Shown in pieces: positions 61,163 through 64,000 of a stretch of 64,000 bases of DNA. Each line of letters starts with the position of its first letter. The stretch's first letter is position 1. The notes beneath the pieces were generated by a model. That model was not told the DNA's origin and made no database searches. It worked only from the letters and a program-made list of their open reading frames with translations. Made by a program: the position numbers and the translations under genes. Source of the DNA: an uncultured Flavobacteriales bacterium (GTDB lineage: Bacteria; Bacteroidota; Bacteroidia; Flavobacteriales_D; Sanyastnellaceae); the NCBI GenBank assembly GCA_943787435.1, contig CALSMK010000006.1, positions 62,001 through 126,000 of the forward strand, read 5' to 3'.

Positions 61163-64000
61163 TCAGAATTGCAGGTTAACACCCAGTGTAAAGGCCCTTT
61201 CCTGCGGCGGTGTGAGGTAGGTCACATTCGGACTCATGTTGCGGTCCTGGGCATTTTCGAAATCGCGAACCACCTCGGGGTCAAGCCCAGGGAAGTTGGT
61301 GATGGTGAAGAGGTTGGTCACACTGAAGTTGATCCTCAAGTCCTTCACAGCATGCGGACCTTCTCCCAGTGTGGGGATGGTGTATCCCAAGGTCAAATTC
61401 CGCAAACGGAGATAGCTGGCATCAAACACAAACAAGCTGGTGTTCCACCAAGGGAAGCCACTGGGCAGTCCGTATGTGGTTTCGTCCAACGTCAACCTCG
61501 GGAATGTGGCTTGGTCTCCTGGTTGTCTCCAGCGGTCCAAAATTTCGGTCCGCATGTTCCAACTGGTGACCACGCCAAGTTGGCGCTTGGAGGAGCTGTC
61601 AAAAATCTTGGCGCCGTAGCTGAATGTGGCCAACGCGCGCAGATCCCAGCGCTTGTATCTGAAGGTGTTGGTCATCCCGCCCACAAAGTCGGGAAGGCCA
61701 TCGCCCACATACTTGCGTTCGTTGTTGTCGTAGTCGAAGGTTTCATTTCCAGCGCGGTCCAGATAGACGGGCAGGCCGGACTCCTCATCCACATGGGAAA
61801 ACTCCATCAGGTAGAAACTGCCCACAGGGCTTCCGGGAATAACGCGGCTGTCGTTGGTGCCACCACTCACTGCATCGGGGGTGTAGTTGCCAATGCTTTC
61901 GAGCTCGTTGTTGTTGCGGGCAAAATTGAGCTCAGTGGTCCACTGGAGTTGACCAATGAGGTTTCGACTCTTTACAGAAAACTCAACGCCTTTGTTGGAG
62001 ATGGTGGCTACGTTGTCCCATCGGTTGGTGAAGCCTGTGCTTGGCGGAGTGGAAACGTTCATGATGACGTCCTTGGATCGCTTGTTGTAGTAGGCCAACT
62101 CTGCCGTGACCCGGTCGTTCCACAAGCCCACTTCGATGCTCGCGTCAACGGTACGGGAGGTTTCCCAGCGCAGGTTGGGGTTGGCCGGTTGAAGTGGAAA
62201 CAGAATGGGTTGACCGTTGTACAGGATTCCGTTGTCTGCGGCGCTGTAGGTTCCAAATCGCGCATAGTCAGGCAATGCAGCATTTCCGGTTTGCCCCCAA
62301 CTGGTGCGGGCTTTCAGGAAACTCAATTGTCCACTTTCGAACCAAGGCTCGTCGCTGATCACCCATCCCGCACTCAGGGAAGGGAAAAATCCATAGCGGT
62401 AGTTGCGCCCAAATCGGCTTGACCCATCCACACGGGCTGTGGCTTGAAAGAAATACCGGTCTTTCAAGGTGTAGTTGGCCCTCCCGAAATAGGACAAGAA
62501 GCTGTGCTGGGAGGGGTTGTTGACGGTGGTCTGACCATTGGCCACTTCCAGCAAGCTGTCGCTGTCGAAGATGGGCCCAGTGACATCGCCGAACCCGATT
62601 CCGTAGCCGTATCCATCGGTCCGCTGAAACTCAGACCCCACCAAAAGGCTCAGTTTGCTGAACTCGGTCAGGTCCATTTTGTAGTCAGCGGTTAGGCTGT
62701 AATTCCAGTTCAATACATAGTTGGCATACCGATTGGCATTGCCGAGCTCGCTGGTCAAGAAGATGCTGGGAGGGTTGTAGATGTCTTCTCGAACATGCAT
62801 GTAATCAAATCCTCCTGAGCCTTTGATGAACAGCTTGTCAGAAGGGGTCAAGATCAGGCTCAAGTTGTTGATGGAGCGGTCCTCTGTTGTGATCCAAGTC
62901 TTGCTCTCCCTGACGGCCACGGGATTCTTGGTTCCGCCCCATTCGTCCTGATACAGGTAGTAGTCACCGGGCAAGGATTGAATGGTGCCATCGGCATTGA
63001 ACAAGGTGTCGCTGCGGTATACCGGGTAATAGGGGAGCGCATTGGACATGGCGTCTCCCAATCCACCCGACCAGGCCGCATCAATCCTGTTGTTGATGCC
63101 CCGGCTCAAGCTCGAAGACAGCATCACCTTGAGCCAGTCTGTGGGCGCGTAATCGCCGTTCACCCGTCCACTGACTCGCTCGTAACTGTTGCCAATCAAA
63201 TAGCTGCCGTTGTCATCATAACTGACACCGGCGTAAATGCTGTGCTTTTCTCCGCCACTCCTGGCCCCAAAACTGTAGTTGTGCTTGACGCCCATGCCCA
63301 CGGTTTCGGACACCCAGTCGGTTTCGGTGAGCATGGCTTGTTGGAAAGCGTCTTTTCGCGTCTCTGGAGAGTCTCCAACAGAGGTGAAGCCAGGCAACCA
63401 GACGTATCCGGTTCCACCATCGTTTTCCCAGGCTTCTTGACGAAGGGTCAGATATTGCTCGGTGTTGAGCATGTTGGGCAAGGATGCTGGGGTGGAGAGG
63501 CCCATGCTCGAACTGAACTCAAAGGTGGTTCCCGCAGATCCTCGCTTGGTGGTGATCAAGATGACACCGTTGGCTCCTCGAGACCCATAGATTCCGGTTG
63601 CAGCGGCGTCTTTGAGGATTTCGACGGACTCAATGTCGTTGGGGTTGATGGTGGCCAGGGGGTTGTTGTTCAAGGCTCCGCTGTTTCCCCGGAGGAAGTA
63701 ATCCTGGGTGATGGGGATGCCATCGACCACATACAGCGGGTCGCCTGCGGCAGATACAGAAGCCACACCCCGCACCCGAATCAAACTTCCCGCTCCAGCC
63801 ACGCCGGAACTCTGGGAGACTTGAACACCGGCAGCTTGGCCTTGCAATGCCGCCTCAAAACTGGGGGTCCGGACAGCGGTGATTTGCTTGGAGTCAATTT
63901 GGGAGATAGAGCCCGTGACCTCCTTCTTTCTTTGGACACCGTAGCCGACCACGACCACGTCATCCATGAGGACGGCATCGGTTTTCAACTGTACGTTGAC
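61163..64000 (-). CDS. SusC/RagA-family TonB-linked outer-membrane transporter (5' end outside window)
   Basis: The frame enters from the right edge and gives 945 residues of the C-terminal part. The first visible residues are just before LMDDVVVVGYGVQRKKEVTG, the TonB-box/plug start of SusC proteins. The plug motif GVASVSAAGDPLYVVDGIP and GSRGANGVILITTK follow, then the barrel to a final aromatic strand (FTLGVNLQF). The signal peptide and N-terminal carboxypeptidase-like domain should lie beyond the window. It imports oligosaccharides with energy from TonB. It heads the locus susC-susD-accessory-accessory-GH13. Confidence 0.92.
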   Translation of the reverse strand, partial: VNVQLKTDAVLMDDVVVVGYGVQRKKEVTGSISQIDSKQITAVRTPSFEAALQGQAAGVQVSQSSGVAGAGSLIRVRGVASVSAAGDPLYVVDGIPITQDYFLRGNSGALNNNPLATINPNDIESVEILKDAAATGIYGSRGANGVILITTKRGSAGTTFEFSSSMGLSTPASLPNMLNTEQYLTLRQEAWENDGGTGYVWLPGFTSVGDSPETRKDAFQQAMLTETDWVSETVGMGVKHNYSFGARSGGEKHSIYAGVSYDDNGSYLIGNSYERVSGRVNGDYAPTDWLKVMLSSSLSRGINNRIDAAWSGGLGDAMSNALPYYPVYRSDTLFNADGTIQSLPGDYYLYQDEWGGTKNPVAVRESKTWITTEDRSINNLSLILTPSDKLFIKGSGGFDYMHVREDIYNPPSIFLTSELGNANRYANYVLNWNYSLTADYKMDLTEFSKLSLLVGSEFQRTDGYGYGIGFGDVTGPIFDSDSLLEVANGQTTVNNPSQHSFLSYFGRANYTLKDRYFFQATARVDGSSRFGRNYRYGFFPSLSAGWVISDEPWFESGQLSFLKARTSWGQTGNAALPDYARFGTYSAADNGILYNGQPILFPLQPANPNLRWETSRTVDASIEVGLWNDRVTAELAYYNKRSKDVIMNVSTPPSTGFTNRWDNVATISNKGVEFSVKSRNLIGQLQWTTELNFARNNNELESIGNYTPDAVSGGTNDSRVIPGSPVGSFYLMEFSHVDEESGLPVYLDRAGNETFDYDNNERKYVGDGLPDFVGGMTNTFRYKRWDLRALATFSYGAKIFDSSSKRQLGVVTSWNMRTEILDRWRQPGDQATFPRLTLDETTYGLPSGFPWWNTSLFVFDASYLRLRNLTLGYTIPTLGEGPHAVKDLRINFSVTNLFTITNFPGLDPEVVRDFENAQDRNMSPNVTYLTPPQERAFTLGVNLQF

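Overview
The window is 64 kb of a Bacteroidota chromosome, most likely a marine Flavobacteriales-type bacterium with moderately high GC. Several signs support this. Six secreted proteins end in type IX secretion (T9SS) C-terminal domains, and two T9SS components (PorT and a PorE-like protein) are present. There is a SusC/SusD locus, a Rho factor with the long N-terminal insertion of this phylum, the folP-cdaA and DUF1599-BT_3928 gene pairs, and a two-PDZ HtrA. I see no rRNA, tRNA, CRISPR array, insertion sequence, phage or integrase. Coding density is very high: about 50 genes, no gene-free stretch over 200 bases, and many 1-14 base overlaps.

Layout. 1-9 kb (minus): a dimethylarginine hydrolase-like enzyme cut by the window edge, an orphan lipoprotein, a Lon-N-domain protein, HtrA, a 2OG-Fe(II) oxygenase, two glycosyltransferases and an LptF/LptG permease. 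9-13 kb (plus): a lipoprotein M49 dipeptidyl peptidase III, a small antitoxin-like protein and a choice-of-anchor-B T9SS protein. 13-26 kb: cdaA, folP, DUF1599, a BT_3928-type protein, an orphan OppB-type permease, a class IV aminotransferase, a GmhB-like phosphatase, a CsaA-like protein, a fused methylmalonyl-CoA mutase, fmt, a MATE pump, trmH and HU. 26-31 kb: a thioesterase, a GH13 amylase and, divergent from it, a secreted protein with four carbohydrate-binding-like modules. 30-40 kb: three consecutive large T9SS proteins built from Cys-rich GCT/CNY repeats, Asp-rich DCDG modules, SprB-type repeats, a fasciclin domain and a ~190-residue module present three times. 40-54 kb: a PhoD-like phosphatase, a cysteine-dioxygenase/methyltransferase fusion, pdxH, an RlmI-type methyltransferase, recQ, tpiA, prmA, porT, rho, a phosphodiesterase and a PorE-like OmpA protein. 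54-64 kb (minus): a SusC-SusD alpha-glucan locus with two small accessory proteins and a GH13 lipoprotein, followed by a T9SS-tagged sugar dehydrogenase.

How the genes work together. The SusCD locus, its GH13 lipoprotein and the separate GH13/four-module pair point to uptake and breakdown of alpha-glucans. PorT and the PorE-like protein belong to the export machine that would move the T9SS cargo proteins to the cell surface. 

Data quality. Six otherwise intact genes (cdaA, the BT_3928 gene, the third large T9SS gene, the rlmI-type gene, porT and the porE-like gene) are each broken by one single-base indel. Five of the six are an extra base in a run of 2-6 identical bases. Restoring that base gives a full-length protein every time. 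I read these as probable sequence errors and give each gene its joined extent, stating where the frame changes.
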